Shown: positions 35,685-47,372 of the stretch, piece after piece | Numbering within the stretch: the stretch's first letter is position 1 | Layout of the letters: every line of letters starts with the position of its first letter | NCBI RefSeq assembly: GCF_030272615.1 | Contig: NC_081415.1 | Coordinates: 625,269,740-625,333,739, forward strand | Direction: 5' to 3' | Source of the DNA: Cryptomeria japonica | Taxonomy: Eukaryota; Streptophyta; Pinopsida; Cupressales; Cupressaceae | Length of the DNA: 64,000 nt | Notes under the pieces: model-generated | What the model was told of the DNA's origin: nothing | Database searches by the model: none | Seen by the model: only the letters and a program-made list of their open reading frames with translations | Translations under genes and position numbers: made by a program

Positions 35685-36946
35685 TGTAAAGTGGAAAAAT
35701 CAAACCCTAGTCGTTCTCCCCTCCCCAACTCTGAGGAGAGAGAAGGGAGAGTCACTAGGGTTGACGGTTTTCACTTAGGAGAGACTTTACATTCAAAAGA
35801 GGGGTTGAAACCCACAAGATCCAATCCCACACAATGCAAGATTGGATTCTATATGAGTTTCAAGGGTTGTGATAGCAAGGATACCCTCTTTTGTAAAGAA
35901 TGTAGATAGAAAGATTGAACTAGGAATGCATGTAAAGTGGGAAATATTTGCTTATAAACAGAGATAGGGTTATGATATGAAGCTGCGGACCTGGAATTAG
36001 CAGTAAAATGTCAAGACGGCGTTGTCCTGCAAATTTGAGCAAAAGTTGACCGGACGATGGCGCCCGACGTGCACACGGTCCTCCGAAAAATCCGTGAAAC
36101 GAAGGGGGATCTGTTCGTCTCTGCACAAGGATTCCAGATCTTCAATTTCAGCCGCGTACCTGCAACCTATACACAGAAAAGCGAAGACAATTGGGGGGTT
36201 AGGGATTAGGGGTTTGCCCTTAGGTCAAACCCCAGTTTTGGAATTAACCAAGAAATGAGAAATGCTGTAAATGTAATGTAAAACAAGTACTAGTACCTTG
36301 TTGTAAGGATGTTTGTATCCTTATATGCGAAGATATAGATGTTGTTGTTTGTTGTATGTTGTATATTGTAGTATGTGATCTCCTCTTCAATAGTTGAATC
36401 CTTGTCTTGAATGCAACACCTGGCCTTGAATGGAGACTTAGAATGATCAATTGCTTGAAGGAATGCTTGAATGCTTGAATGCTTGAATGTTTGAATATCG
36501 TTTTCACGTTTTGTACCCATATGTCCTTCCCCCTCAAATGGGAGAGGAAATGTAGTTTTTATACTTGCCAATTAGGGTTAACAAACTGATTTTCCTGACC
36601 TTAGGCCGACCAGGAAATGTTATTTTCCAAATTGCAAACAAAAAGGCCCGAAGTCCCATAGGAGACCGGGCCCAAAATAGGGCCAGGGACCAGGGCGCTG
36701 GGCGCCATGGTCCTGGGGGACCAGGGCATTGGGCACCCTAGTCCTGAAGGACTAGGGCACTGGGTGCTCTGGTCCCACCTCCCGGGACAGCGGGGTGCAA
36801 GGAGGATCAGGCCAGGGTGCTGAGAAATGCAGATTTTGATGTCATGAACAAGTTTCGGGGTCTCCATTCAGGTTCAGTGTTGCGTCGCCATCGTGAAGAC
36901 CCAAATGTGGTCAAAATTGCAAGTGTCGCAATTTTAGGACGCTACA
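35685..36946 (-). repeat. Nested Gypsy 5' LTR
   Basis: 1,262 bp, TGTAAAGTGG…GGACGCTACA on the plus strand, the same length as the 3' LTR. The GGACCAGG tandem motif is at about 36690-36780. Confidence 0.95.
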
Positions 36947-36951
36947 CAACC
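36947..36951. repeat. Nested Gypsy target-site duplication, right
   Basis: CAACC, identical to 29037-29041. Confidence 0.88.
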
Positions 36952-37052
36952 CTGTTCCACTATGCTGCTCCCCCTAAGGAGTAGCATCCTTCAACACATC
37001 AATCAACAAAAATTTGACTATGCAATACCTGACTGATGTGGAACAAATACTT

Positions 37053-37880
37053 TTAGTTCACCTCCTGAAGGGGCAGTACCCCCAATTCACCTCTTAAGTG
37101 CACAAATGTAGTCTTTGGGAGAGGCTTGGTGAATATGTCTGCTAATTGCTCCTTACTGGAAACATGTTCCAGTGCAATCTCTTTATTCTGAACCTTTTCC
37201 CTCAAGAAATGATACTTAAGCTCAAAATGCTTGGTTCTAGAATTTAAAACTGGGTTCTTTGAAATATTGATAGCACTTGTGTTATCACAGAATATACTTA
37301 CTGGTTCAGATACAAGAATTTTGAAGCCTTCCAGTACATGCTTCATCCAAATTGTCTGAGTGCAGTTCATGAAAGCTGCAACATACTCTGCTTCCATTGT
37401 AGACTGAGAGATACAACTCTATTTTTTACTCATCCATGAGACCAGTCTCCCACCGAGAAAGAATGCACCACCGGTTGTGCTTTTCTGGTCATCCACATTA
37501 CTTGCCCAATCAGCATTTGTGAACACTTTTAGATTGAAATCATTGCTATATGGGTACCACAATCCATAGTCAACTGTTCCCTTCAGATACCTAAGAATCC
37601 ACTTCACTGCAATCAAGTGGGATTCTCTTGGACTTTTCTGGAACCTTGCAGTAATGCCAACTGCATGTGCAATATCTGGTCTACTATGCACTACATAATG
37701 TAACTTACCAATTATTGATCAGTATTCCTTCTCATGAACCAGTGTGGAATCATCCTCTTTTGATAATTTGCAACCGATCACCATCAGTGTACCAACCAGT
37801 TTGCTATCTTCCATGCCAAAGGTCTTCAACACCTCTTTGACATATTTGGACTGACTGATAAAGATTCCATCTTTCATCTG
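37053..37880 (-). pseudogene. Copia RNase H
   Basis: The segment degrades template RNA in the hybrid. It shows RPDIAHAVGITARF, AVKWILRYLKGTVDYGLWY, FTNADWASNVDDQKSTTGGA, MEAEYVAAF and the C-terminal HLREKVQNKEIALEHVSS…DIFTKPLP. TAG codons at 37881-37883 and 37419-37421 fall where family members have Gln, and a third stop lies near 37715. The frame ends at 37053. Confidence 0.88.
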
Positions 37881-38909
37881 CTAGATCTGTAGTCTAATGA
37901 AGAACTTAATCTCCCCTATGAGTGACATCTCAAACTCTTTCTTCATCTCATCAGAAAACTCGTGACTCATCTTGTCATCTCCACCAAAGATAATGTCATC
38001 AACAAAAACCTCACAGATCAGGATCTGATCTCCTTCAAACTTCAAGTAGATATTGCTATCTTCACTTGTTCTCTCAAATCCAATCTTCACAAGATGGGAA
38101 TGTAGGCACTCATACCAAGCCCTAGGTGCTTGCTTTAGACCATATAAGGCTTTATGTATCCTGCACAACATATCACTACCTTCAAATAGGGAAAACCCAT
38201 CTGGTTGCTCTATATATACCTCCTCTTCAAGTACACCATTTAGGAATGTAGATTTTACATCCATTTGATATACCTTGAATCCTTTAAAAGCTGCATATGC
38301 AAGAAGCATACGAACTCCTTCCAATCTGGCTATAGGAGAAAAGGTTTCTCCATAGTCTTCTCCTTCTTCTTGAGCATATCCTTTGCACACCAATCTGGCT
38401 TTATTCCTAATTACTATGCCATCCTCATTCAGCTTATTTTTGAAGACCCATTTGGTACCAATGACATTTTTATGCTCCGGTCTGGGTACCAAGGACCATG
38501 TACCATTTTTCTCTACCTGGTCAAGTTCCTCTTCCATTGCCTTGATCCAGTCTCCATCTCTATGAGCCTCTTTGAATGATTTGGGCTCAAATTCAGAGAT
38601 CATACATGAGTTCTCTCTGATCTTCCTTCTTGTAAGGATTCCTGCATCCTTATCTCCTATGATCTGCTTAGGATCATGATTCAGTTTGACATACCAAGGA
38701 ATGGTCTTGACTGGTTCTTCTTGCTTTTCCTCTTCATCCTCATCTTCATCAGTATCAGCATTCACCGGTTCAGGAACACTATTACTGGTACTTGGTTGAT
38801 TGACAATCGGTTCCCAGAAGGTTGCAACCGATTCATTTACAGCTTGCTCACTGTCGGTTTCCTCAGTTTTCTCAGAGGTTTCATCAACTCTCACATTGAT
38901 GCTTTCCAT
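37881..38909 (-). pseudogene. Copia reverse transcriptase
   Basis: The RVT_2 domain runs over about residues 100-342 of the open segment. It includes [72 protein letters not shown] and the catalytic FVDDIIFGG with both Asp intact. The N-terminal part is an acidic linker after integrase. A TAG at 37881 breaks the frame before RNase H. Confidence 0.92.
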
Positions 38910-39734
38910 AATTCTCTGAGTCCTATTGTTGTAACACTTCAGAGCTTTACTCTTGGTGGAATATCTTAGGAATATTCCCTCATCACATTTAGCTTCAAAC
39001 TTTCCCTAATGTTCACTCCTCTTGATGTAACATTTGCTACCAAATACCCTAAAGTAGCTAACCATAGGTGTCTTACCGGTCCAATACTCATAAGGAGTTT
39101 TATCCTTACCTTTCTTGATGACTACCCGATTCATTGTGTAGACTACAGTGCTCACCGCTTCTCTCCAAAAGGTGTGAGCTACCTTTCCTTGAATCAACAT
39201 GGTTCTAGCTACTTCAACTGCAGTCCGGTTATTCCTCTTTGCTAGGCCATTCTGCTATGGAGTCTAAGGGGCAGACAATTGCCTTTTGATGCCAAATTCT
39301 TCACAGTACTTGTTGAATTCACCGGAAGTGAATTCCCCTCCTTGATCAGTTCTGAGGCACTTGATCCTTTTACCGCTTTCCTTCTCCACTAATGCTCTAA
39401 AAGCTTTGAACTTTGCAAAAGCTTTAGACTTCTCTTTCAAGAATGTGACCCACATCATTCTTGAGCAGTCATCAGTGAGAATCATGAAGTACCTATCACC
39501 CTGCACACTTCTAGTTTTCATAAGACCACACAAATCAGTATGCACAAGATCAAGCAAGTTGTCAGTAGTGAAAAATTTACCTTTAAAGGTTGAGGAAGAC
39601 ATTTTCCCCATTTGAAACTCTCTGCACAAGGTATTATCTAGTTTGCTTAGCACCGACAACCCTCTAACTGCCTTGATCTTACTAGCCTTTACAATGTTAT
39701 CAAAGTTTATATGGCAGAGTCTCCTATGCCATAT
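38910..39734 (-). pseudogene. Copia integrase
   Basis: After the GAG-pre-integrase region (WHRRLCHINF) the core shows DLVHTDLCGLM (first Asp), RTDQGGEFTS (second Asp) and a third block, TP-stop-QNGLAKRNNRT, where the usual Glu is replaced (AKRN for AERN). TAG codons at 39264-39266, 39255-39257 and 39006-39008 lie where Gln is usual. Confidence 0.88.
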
Positions 39735-40241
39735 CTAGCTATCATCAAATTTAGCCATAAGACATGTACTTACATTTGCATTTAACTGAAATAGGTTACC
39801 TTTGGTTTGCATGCCTATGGCCACCAACTCATCATCCTTTCCTTTAATTCTGCACACTCCATTCTTGAATTCCAGAGTGAGACCACTATCATTCAACTGG
39901 GCCACACTCAAGAAGTTGTGTCTGAGACCATCAATCCAATACACATTGTTAGCACTACTCTTTCCATTCAGTGAGATGGACCCTATTCCTTTAACCATAC
40001 ATGGTGCATCATTACCAAAATGAACCACACCACCTTCATACTCTTCCAAGGATAGAAACTTGCTCCGGTCACCAGTCATATGGTGAGAATAGCCACTGTT
40101 AATGATCCACTCATTGGAATTATCAAAACGGGAGACAAGAGCCTTCTTGTCTACCACATCTTCCTTTACAACAACAAACACAATGTCTTCATTCTCCTCA
40201 TCTTCTGATTCCTCATCTGTGACACCTTCATCAACTGCCAC
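39735..40241 (-). pseudogene. Copia aspartic protease and pre-integrase
   Basis: EWIINSGYSHHMTGDRSKFL corresponds to the DSGCSHHMTG motif. The catalytic Asp is replaced by Asn, so the site is dead. The following GAG-pre-integrase segment reads LRHNFLSVAQLNDSGLTLEF. It ends at a TAG at 39735-39737 in front of IWHRRL. Confidence 0.85.
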
Positions 40242-40244
40242 AAA

Positions 40245-41134
40245 TCAGTTTCTCTGGTTTCCTCCTTTGGATTTCTTGAACCTTTCCGATTTATCCTTGT
40301 TGTCACTATTAGGACAGTTCATAGCAATATGTCCTATCCAGTTACAAGAAAAACATTTCAAAGGTAGCTTACCTTTGTATTTGCTGGTTCCTTTTGGAAA
40401 TTTCCTGGCAAGAAGAGGTTCAAATTCCATCAGAAACTCCTCATCATCCATTACTCTACTCTATCTTGGTTCACCACTGGTGCTTGCTTCTTTTCCTTTC
40501 TTGGATGGTACAGTAGAAGATTTGAATGTTGATTCAATCTTTTGAACACTGCCATCAAAACTATTTAGCTCATAGGCTATTAACTTGGCTATGATGGAGT
40601 CTAAGGATACTTCAAACTTGTCTATTGATCTCAGCTCCTAGATAGCAGCAACCCTTATTGCATAGACCAGCAACAGGGATCTCAGGACTTTGCTTACCAT
40701 AGTGGAATCTTCTATTCTACCACCTGCACTCTTGATTTCTCCAACAACTATTTTGATTCTTATTCTATACTACTGAATGGTCTCTCCTTCAACCATCCGC
40801 ATATCTTCAAACTTCCCTCTCAGGCTTTCTTCCTTAGCCCGTTTTACATGTTCATCACCACCATAGATATTTTCAAGAGCATCCCATACCTCTTTGGGAT
40901 TTACCTTGTTCTGAACATCAATAAACTCAATGTCAGATAGACTACTGATTAGGGCTTCCATGACTTGCCCATTTTCTTGTATCTCTCTCTTTTGGTCATC
41001 AATGTAGGGACAACATAGACATTCTCAACATAACTCCAGTGTTGAGCACCCATGCTTCTGATGAATATCTTTATCCTATCTTTCCATATACTAAAATTTT
41101 CCCTGTTAAACTTTGGACCTTCCCTCTTCATCAT
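40245..41134 (-). pseudogene. gag: Copia gag
   Basis: The start is at ATG 41134, about 60 bases after the primer site. The capsid region includes KFNRENFSIWKDRIKIFIRS, PKEVWDALENIYGG and the UBN2-type SLRGKFEDMRMVEGETI. An intact zinc knuckle, CFSCNWIGHIAMNC, lies near 40340. The first 60 codons are in another frame from the rest, so there is one frame change near 40950. Stops near 40770, 40640 and 40454 and a TGA at 40245-40247 (where Trp is expected) complete the damage. Confidence 0.83.
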
Positions 41135-41191
41135 TACAATAGAATCTTTCCCTCAAGCGGTTAAGCTTACAACATAGAGGACCTGGAGGAT

Positions 41192-41203
41192 GCTTTGATA
41201 CCA
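41192..41203 (-). other. Copia primer-binding site, tRNA-iMet type
   Basis: The minus strand reads TGGTATCAAAGC two bases after the LTR end, against the consensus TGGTATCAGAGC. Confidence 0.88.
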
Positions 41204-41205
41204 AT

Positions 41206-42809
41206 TGATAACTCAATGATGAACCAATAGTACCAAACCGGTACTGAGAGGGGGGGGGTGAATCAGTACAAACAAAAATATAGACCAAAACTGGTTTGAT
41301 AGCAAATACTCCAAATGACTGATAAACAGTGATACCGGTTGAAACAAAGTGCAACTGGTAAGACCTAGAATATCTAAAACAATCATAAACTGGTCACTCA
41401 CTAAGCTTTCCTCTTAGCTCAATACTATAGTACCATTACACCCTCATGCATGAACAGGTAAACTATCATTTGATCTTCACAACAATTAGTTCAATATGCT
41501 TTAAAGATAGGCATAAAACATAGAACCATCATATGCTCACCAGGTAATAACAAAGCATCACAAGATAAAAGCATCACACATGACACACATTTTTTCACGT
41601 GGAAACCCAATTGGAAAAAACCACAGTGTGGATGAATACCCACAATCTTCTTTTGAACTCTTTAGAAGTCCACTCTGTTAGGAGCCTTGTCCGGTTAAAG
41701 ACATTACAATAGGTTCTGCTAGGAATCAATCCTGTTAGGGATCACCTGGTTAAGGGATGGCTACAATACCTGGTTAAGGGTTAAAACTGGTTAGGGTTAC
41801 CTTGTTAGAGGATTTCAAGAACTTAATAGCTAAAGGATCTCCAGAGCTCTATAGCTTCTCAAAACTCATTAACTTCAAGTTATGCGGTTAAGGGATTTGA
41901 ATCAAGTCAGTTAAGACTACCCTATTAGGGGATTTGTATCAAGCCTGTTAAGGATACCCTGTTAAGGGATTTCACAACTGTTGAAGTGGTTAGAGATCAA
42001 CAGGAATTACAATGATGTGGTAACAGCACTCAATGCTAATGCAGATCCATTTTGGCTCCTTTTTACCTTCTACACATTCACTTTACAGGTATCTCTTCTT
42101 TCCTTTGGTCTGGCAAGGATCATGTATCACTTCACTTGGATACACACATACAACTTTTGCCAACAACTTTAGAAAGAAACACAACATCGACCTTATAGGA
42201 AACAAATAGGTCAGAAGCATAAACCCTAAACTTGTTAGGTTAAACAATTCAAATGGTTTAATCCTGACCATTAGGCATACTACATTAAATGCAATAATCT
42301 TGAATCAATCTCAAGACAGTCTCCATTGTCCATTATCCACCAATTTCTTGGTGGCTGATAACCCATCATGCATTATCACTATTTTAACAAACTTTGCACA
42401 TTCCCAAGGTAGATAGGGATAGTCTTCTTCATACAAGATCCTTCATGCGCATAGGGCTTACGTGGCAACACGATCGGTTATCCATTACCATACTAACTCA
42501 TTACACAAAGATCACCAGTTGAGTCACTCAGACTTGAGGCACTCCAACTAGAAACCCTGACACTACCAACCGGTAGTCACACAAGAGTTCCATGTACCGG
42601 TTCTCATAACAACATGTCGGTTCACCTTGACATGCCAGTTCACCAAGAACACATATATCACTTCACTTTGGCATAGATACCAGTTGTCACATATGTCGGT
42701 TCTCCCTTCTCTTCACACATATGCCGGTTCACTCTTCATATCACATATTGACATCAATGACAACATACAATATCATTATGTCCTCATACTGGTTCACATA
42801 ATGCCAACA
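41206..42809 (-). repeat. Copia 5' LTR
   Basis: 1,604 bp, TGATAACTC…ATGCCAACA on the plus strand. It matches the 27307-28900 LTR with scattered substitutions and a few small indels. Confidence 0.93.
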
Positions 42810-42814
42810 AAATC
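42810..42814. repeat. Copia target-site duplication, right
   Basis: AAATC, identical to 27302-27306. Confidence 0.85.
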
Positions 42815-43212
42815 TGGAAAACCCTAATCATGGAGCTAATGATGCTAGCATAAGTGATAATCTTGCAAAAATGATACTCAGATCTGGAACTCCCAAACAA
42901 ATGGACTCCTCATCACTTGCAGGACTTACTCCTGATGTTAGCACCACCAACCCCTCGACAACATCTATGCTCAATGAGATAGAGGACAATCATGTTATTG
43001 AAGTTATCTATGCCAATAAGGGTCTAGAAGACATTAGGTCTAGCACGATACTCCTTGGCATTCTAGGCTCCCAGTTGTCTGGGTCCTACATAGGAGGAAA
43101 TGCAGATAGTAAAACTGAGTCATTCGAGATTAGTGAGGATGATGAGGACCTCATGAAAGGATCCTCCATGCTTAAGAAGAAAGGTAGACCTGTGGGCTCC
43201 AAAAACAAGTAG
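42815..43212 (+). pseudogene. LINE ORF1, C-terminal part with AT-hook-like end
   Basis: This is the remainder of ORF1 on the far side of the Copia insertion. It is Ser/Thr/Asp-rich and ends KKKGRPVGSKNK, an AT-hook-like basic motif that is common at the C terminus of plant L1 ORF1 proteins. The stop at 43210-43212 is followed 54 bases later by the ORF2 start. Confidence 0.7.
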
Positions 43213-43266
43213 AAGTATGGAGATAAATACAGTCTCCCTAATAACCCTTCTTAATCATCCTCTCTA

Positions 43267-46200
43267 ATGAAGTACATATCATGGAACATTAGAGGCCTTG
43301 AGTCGCCTGATAGAAAATTTGTTATTAAAATATTTCTGGATTATCATAAAAATTTAGATTTTTTGATGCTACAAGAACTTAAAGCTGTTGGGTTCTCCCT
43401 CGACACTACACTCGACTTCATTTGGAGAGATGCAATCACAATTTGTACCAAGCACCCAAAAGGAAAGGAGGGAGTTGGCCTTCTTATATCCCCTAAGTGG
43501 GCAAGCTACCTCAAGGATAAGGGAATCTCCCCATGTAATAGAGTGGCCTGGGCTACAATAGATATTAGAGGCTCTTGCTTTGGCATATGCTCCATATATG
43601 CACCTAATGACTACAAGGAAAGAGTGTCCCTCTGGAATTGGTTGGAATCCCTCCCAAGTATCCCCTAGGTCATGGCTGGAGACTTTAACATGATAGAACA
43701 CCAAGATGACAAGGCTGGGGGTCTTCCTTTTGAATGGAAGAGTCTAGAAAAACCTCATTGAGATAGGTTTAAACAACAACTGTAGTTGTTTGACCCCCTG
43801 GAGGGCACCAAATCTGATACCCCTAACCTATGGCACACCTGATGTAACTTTCAGCAAGGCACTAATCAAATCTACTCCAGACTAGACAAGTTTTATGTTA
43901 ATAATGACTTCTTCTCCTTCTCCCCTAATCACTTGGGGAACATGGTGGCTATCTTATCGGTAACTCTATCTGACCATTTTCCTATCCTAGCCATCATTAA
44001 TACTAGAAACTCCATCACTAATAACAACTCTTGCAATAAGAAATTTATACTCAACACCTCCCTGCTGAAAGACAAGGATGTCCTAAGTGCCATCAGAATG
44101 GTTAGGCTCTTCAACATGTAGCCTCAACATCCCCAATCCCACACTCTCAGGTGGAAGAGGAACATTTCCTCTTGGCAGAAAATATTTCAAACCATTGGCT
44201 AGAAGAAAGCCAAGGACTTTAGATCCCTAGAAAAAACCCTCACTCATCAACTCCATTCTTTAGAACAAGAAATCCAAATGCAACCCTCCTCCCCTACCTT
44301 GGCCAAATGGGTCTCCTAGGCTAGAGAAATCCTTAGAAATCATCAACAAGTCAAAATTAGAGGTGCCTTCATCAGAGCCCGTAATCACTAGCTCAAATTT
44401 GGGGATAAAGGCTCCAAAATTTTCTTTAATCTTCTTAAACAAAAACAGACTAGAGAGAAAATTGATAGAATAATGGTAAAGGATAAGGAACTCCTGAATA
44501 TCAATGATATCAAAGATGCCTTCGAAATGTTTTATAAGACTTTGTTTACCTCAGAGGATAATGAAGCTTCAAAAGATTCTCGAAATAAATGTAGTACCAT
44601 TATTCCAAAAAGAATCTCTAAGGATGAATCTCTTCTCCTTAAAGCTAGGATCTTTATGCAAGAAATTGCTAATGCCATTAAGGCTCTCAAGGATAATAAG
44701 GCCCCAGGCCCCGATGGACTTCCTGCTGAATTCTACAAAACCAATATTGACTGGATCACTAATGATCTTTATGACATTTACAATGAAGCACTTGACATTG
44801 GCACCTTGGGGAAGTTCATCAATAGGGGTATTGTTAAACTTATCCTGAAAGAAGGGAACAAAGCCCTCATAAAAAATTGGAGGCCAATTACCCTCCTTAA
44901 CGTCTCTTATAAAATCTTACCCAAAGCCTTAGCTTCCTGCCTTGAGAAGATTCTTCCCAAGTTCATTTGCTCTACCCAAACTGGATTCATTAAAGATAGG
45001 TATATCTTGGAAAATCTTGTCACTAGCTGGGAATCTATGGAATGGGCCAAAACCTGTAACCAAGACTCAACCATGTTCCTTGTCGATTTTGAGAAAGCCT
45101 ATGACAGGGTGGAATGGGACTTCATCCTCATGATGCTCAAAGCCTTTGGCTTCCCTAGTGAATCATGTGATTATGTTCGAATCCTCCTCAAAGATGTGTC
45201 CACCCTAATTGAAGTCAATGAGACTCTTTCCCATCCTATTCCTCTCTCTAGATCATTTAGGAAGGGCTGCCCCCTTGCCCCTACTTTGTTTGTTATTGCA
45301 TCGAATGCCTTATACTATCTCCTTAGAGATAACACCCTATCTCCTAGAGTTCATGGCATTAAGATGCCAGACGACTCTGAATTGCTCAACATTTAGTTTG
45401 CCAATGATACCTCACTCTTCCTGGAGCTCTCTAGGCATAATATCGACTCTCTCAATAAAAAAATTGACACCTTTGGTAGAGCCTCTAGCACCCGGATCTC
45501 CAGCTCCAAATCCACTCTACTTGGGTGGAAAGAGAAACCACCGGACTAGCTTCAGCAGTTTGGATATTCATGGGGAGGACCTAATAAAATAGTCAAATAC
45601 CTCGATATCCCCTTCTCTATATGTCCCTCTCTTAGAGACATGTGGAGATGGGTCAAAGAAAAAATTGATAGAAAGCTTAACAAGTGGGACAATAGGATCC
45701 TCTCCCTAGTTGGCAGGATTCAAGTCTATCAGAAAATCCTCTCCTCTTACAATATTTACTACTCCTTTGTTTGGATGTTCAGCAACTACCAAGTTTTTGA
45801 AATCCAAAAGGCTATCAGACGCCTCCTATGGTTTGATGGCAAGGGCAAAAGGAAAGCTCATGTGGTCAAATGGACCTGGTGCCACTTAGACAAAAAACTT
45901 GGTGGGTTGGGTCTTAAGGATCTCAAAATGCAAGGAATCTCCCTCACGACCAAATGGATATTCCATGTGCTGGAAGGTCAAGAACCTTGGAAGGTTCTCA
46001 TTAGAGACAACATACAAAATGGTGTCCCCAAGACTGCCAAATCCTAGAAAGCCCTCCCATTCAGTGACTTGATTGTAGGTGGTTTCTTTGTGTTTGTCCA
46101 AGGCACCTAGGTGTTTAAATCCATCTGGAAAGTCTGGGAGCATATGCATAGACTTATTGACAACTCTAGCATTGACTGTGATAGTACTCTCCATGGTAAA

Positions 46201-47173
46201 AGATTGATATGGTGGAACCTATATCATAACTCTAAACCCCTTGCCTTAACCCAAGGATGCCTACTAGGTACTAGCACAATAAGGGAATTAAGTATCTTAT
46301 GGATATCGTAGAGCATGATAATCTCATCAACTAGGAGAATCTTAGTAATAAGTATGATCTCCCTGATTCACATAAGAGGACCTACAATATGATAAAAAAT
46401 GCATGTGCTACCTTCAATCTCCCCAGAAACACTCATGTAGACGCTCATAGATACCTATCATTCCTATGGAAGGATGGCTCCACCCTCCCCAAGATCAAAG
46501 CCAAATCTATTTATAACTTGCTCAACCATGACACCTCTATGATCGATCATATTAGTACTCTGTGGTATATTGACCATAACTCCTACGCGGCAAGAAGCCT
46601 GAGACTACGCGGCACATTTTCTTTGCCTGCCCTTTTGCTAGAGAAATTTGGTTACTGTTTGGAATTTCTATCATGGAACATGTTTGTACTCTTGATATAA
46701 TTACTATTTTTATTCATGGGCTTAAGAAGGATGCTAACTTATTTTGGCAAATTCTATCTTCATTCATACTTTGGTTTATTTGGAAACTTAGGAATGAGGA
46801 GATGTTTCAAGGCAATGAAAGGGAACTTACTGGTTTTTTTAAAAAACTCACACATTACAAAATTGTTGTGTAGGTATGCTTTCTGATGAACGTTGAGAGG
46901 AACAAACTGCTGCAGTTCCTCAAAGATGGCAAAGCAACCATGTTTATCTGTGAAATGCAAGATGGTTATGAATGGGCTAGGATCGTAGAGAACCAAACTA
47001 CCTTTGCTGATGCAATAAAAAAACTGATCAAGGAACTCCAAGATACCAGGCCTCCTCCCTTCAACAAGATAGAGATGTGCTCCCAAATCCTAGAGAGGAA
47101 GAAGGTGGTCTGGATGGAAGGAACACAAGGCTGGACCACATGGCTGGAGGACCAAGATGAGGTTTTGCAGTAG
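43267..47173 (+). pseudogene. LINE ORF2: endonuclease, reverse transcriptase, zf-RVT
   Basis: The product nicks DNA and copies the element RNA at the nick. The N-terminal EEP endonuclease has SWNIRG, MLQELK, YAPND, AGDFNM and SDHFPI (43267-43995). The RT has KAPGPDGLPAEFYK, NWRPITLLN, FLVDFEKAYDRVEWD and KGCPLAP; the FADD box reads FANDT after a TAG at 45394-45396. The zf-RVT region follows (KAHVVKWTWCHLDKKLGGLG; later RHIFFACPFAREIW). A C-terminal tail from 46886 includes FLKDGKATMF and MEGTQGWTTWLE. EN and RT share one frame; later parts change frame twice. A TAG at 46871-46873 separates the tail. Confidence 0.9.
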
Positions 47174-47357
47174 TGCCTTATGATAGTAACTTAATTTTAT
47201 GTACTCTTCAGTGTCTCCCTTTTGTGGTTAGTAGGTGACTATATATGCTACTTGCTTAGTCTCTCTGGTTTCACTATTTGGTGGTTGAGGCTCTGCCTCC
47301 CGTAACCTCTTTTGTATAAACTCTCTGATTATCGGTCTCTCGATTTCTAATACAAAA

Positions 47358-47372
47358 AAAATATCTATATAA
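47358..47372. repeat. Target-site duplication of the full-length LINE, right copy
   Basis: AAAATATCTATATAA, identical to 25625-25639. Confidence 0.85.

Larger units (their letters stand above)
29042..36946 (-). mobile_element. Non-autonomous Ty3/Gypsy element, gag and protease only
   Basis: The 7,905-bp element has 1,262-bp LTRs at both ends, a primer site, a polypurine tract and a 5-bp duplication. It sits in the short space between the Copia pol and 3' LTR. The only long frames encode gag and a retropepsin-like domain. No RT, RNase H or integrase motif is present in the 7.9 kb, so it must use another element's enzymes. The leader (34499-35684) and the 3' region (30304-31052) are long and non-coding. 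By eye the LTRs differ by a few percent. Confidence 0.93.
27307..42809 (-). mobile_element. Ty1/Copia retrotransposon (SIRE-like), containing a nested Gypsy
   Basis: The element has two LTRs of about 1.6 kb, a tRNA-iMet-type primer site, one gag-pol frame, a polypurine tract and a 5-bp duplication (AAATC). Without the nested element it is about 7.6 kb. From 40961 to 37053 the reading frame is constant and is broken only by stops. Long LTRs rich in ACCGGT words and the [10 protein letters not shown] block of RT suggest the SIRE group, which is inference. No envelope-like frame is present between pol and the 3' LTR. Confidence 0.93.
25640..47357 (+). mobile_element. Full-length L1-type LINE, split by a nested Copia element
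   Basis: The element has a 5' UTR (25640-25993), ORF1, ORF2 and a short A-tail (47354-47361). It is bounded by a 15-bp exact target duplication. Taking out the Copia insertion and one copy of its duplication leaves about 6.2 kb, a normal length for a complete plant L1. ORF1 and ORF2 both carry stops and frame changes. It is the oldest member of a three-level nest: LINE, then Copia, then gag-protease Gypsy. Confidence 0.92.
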
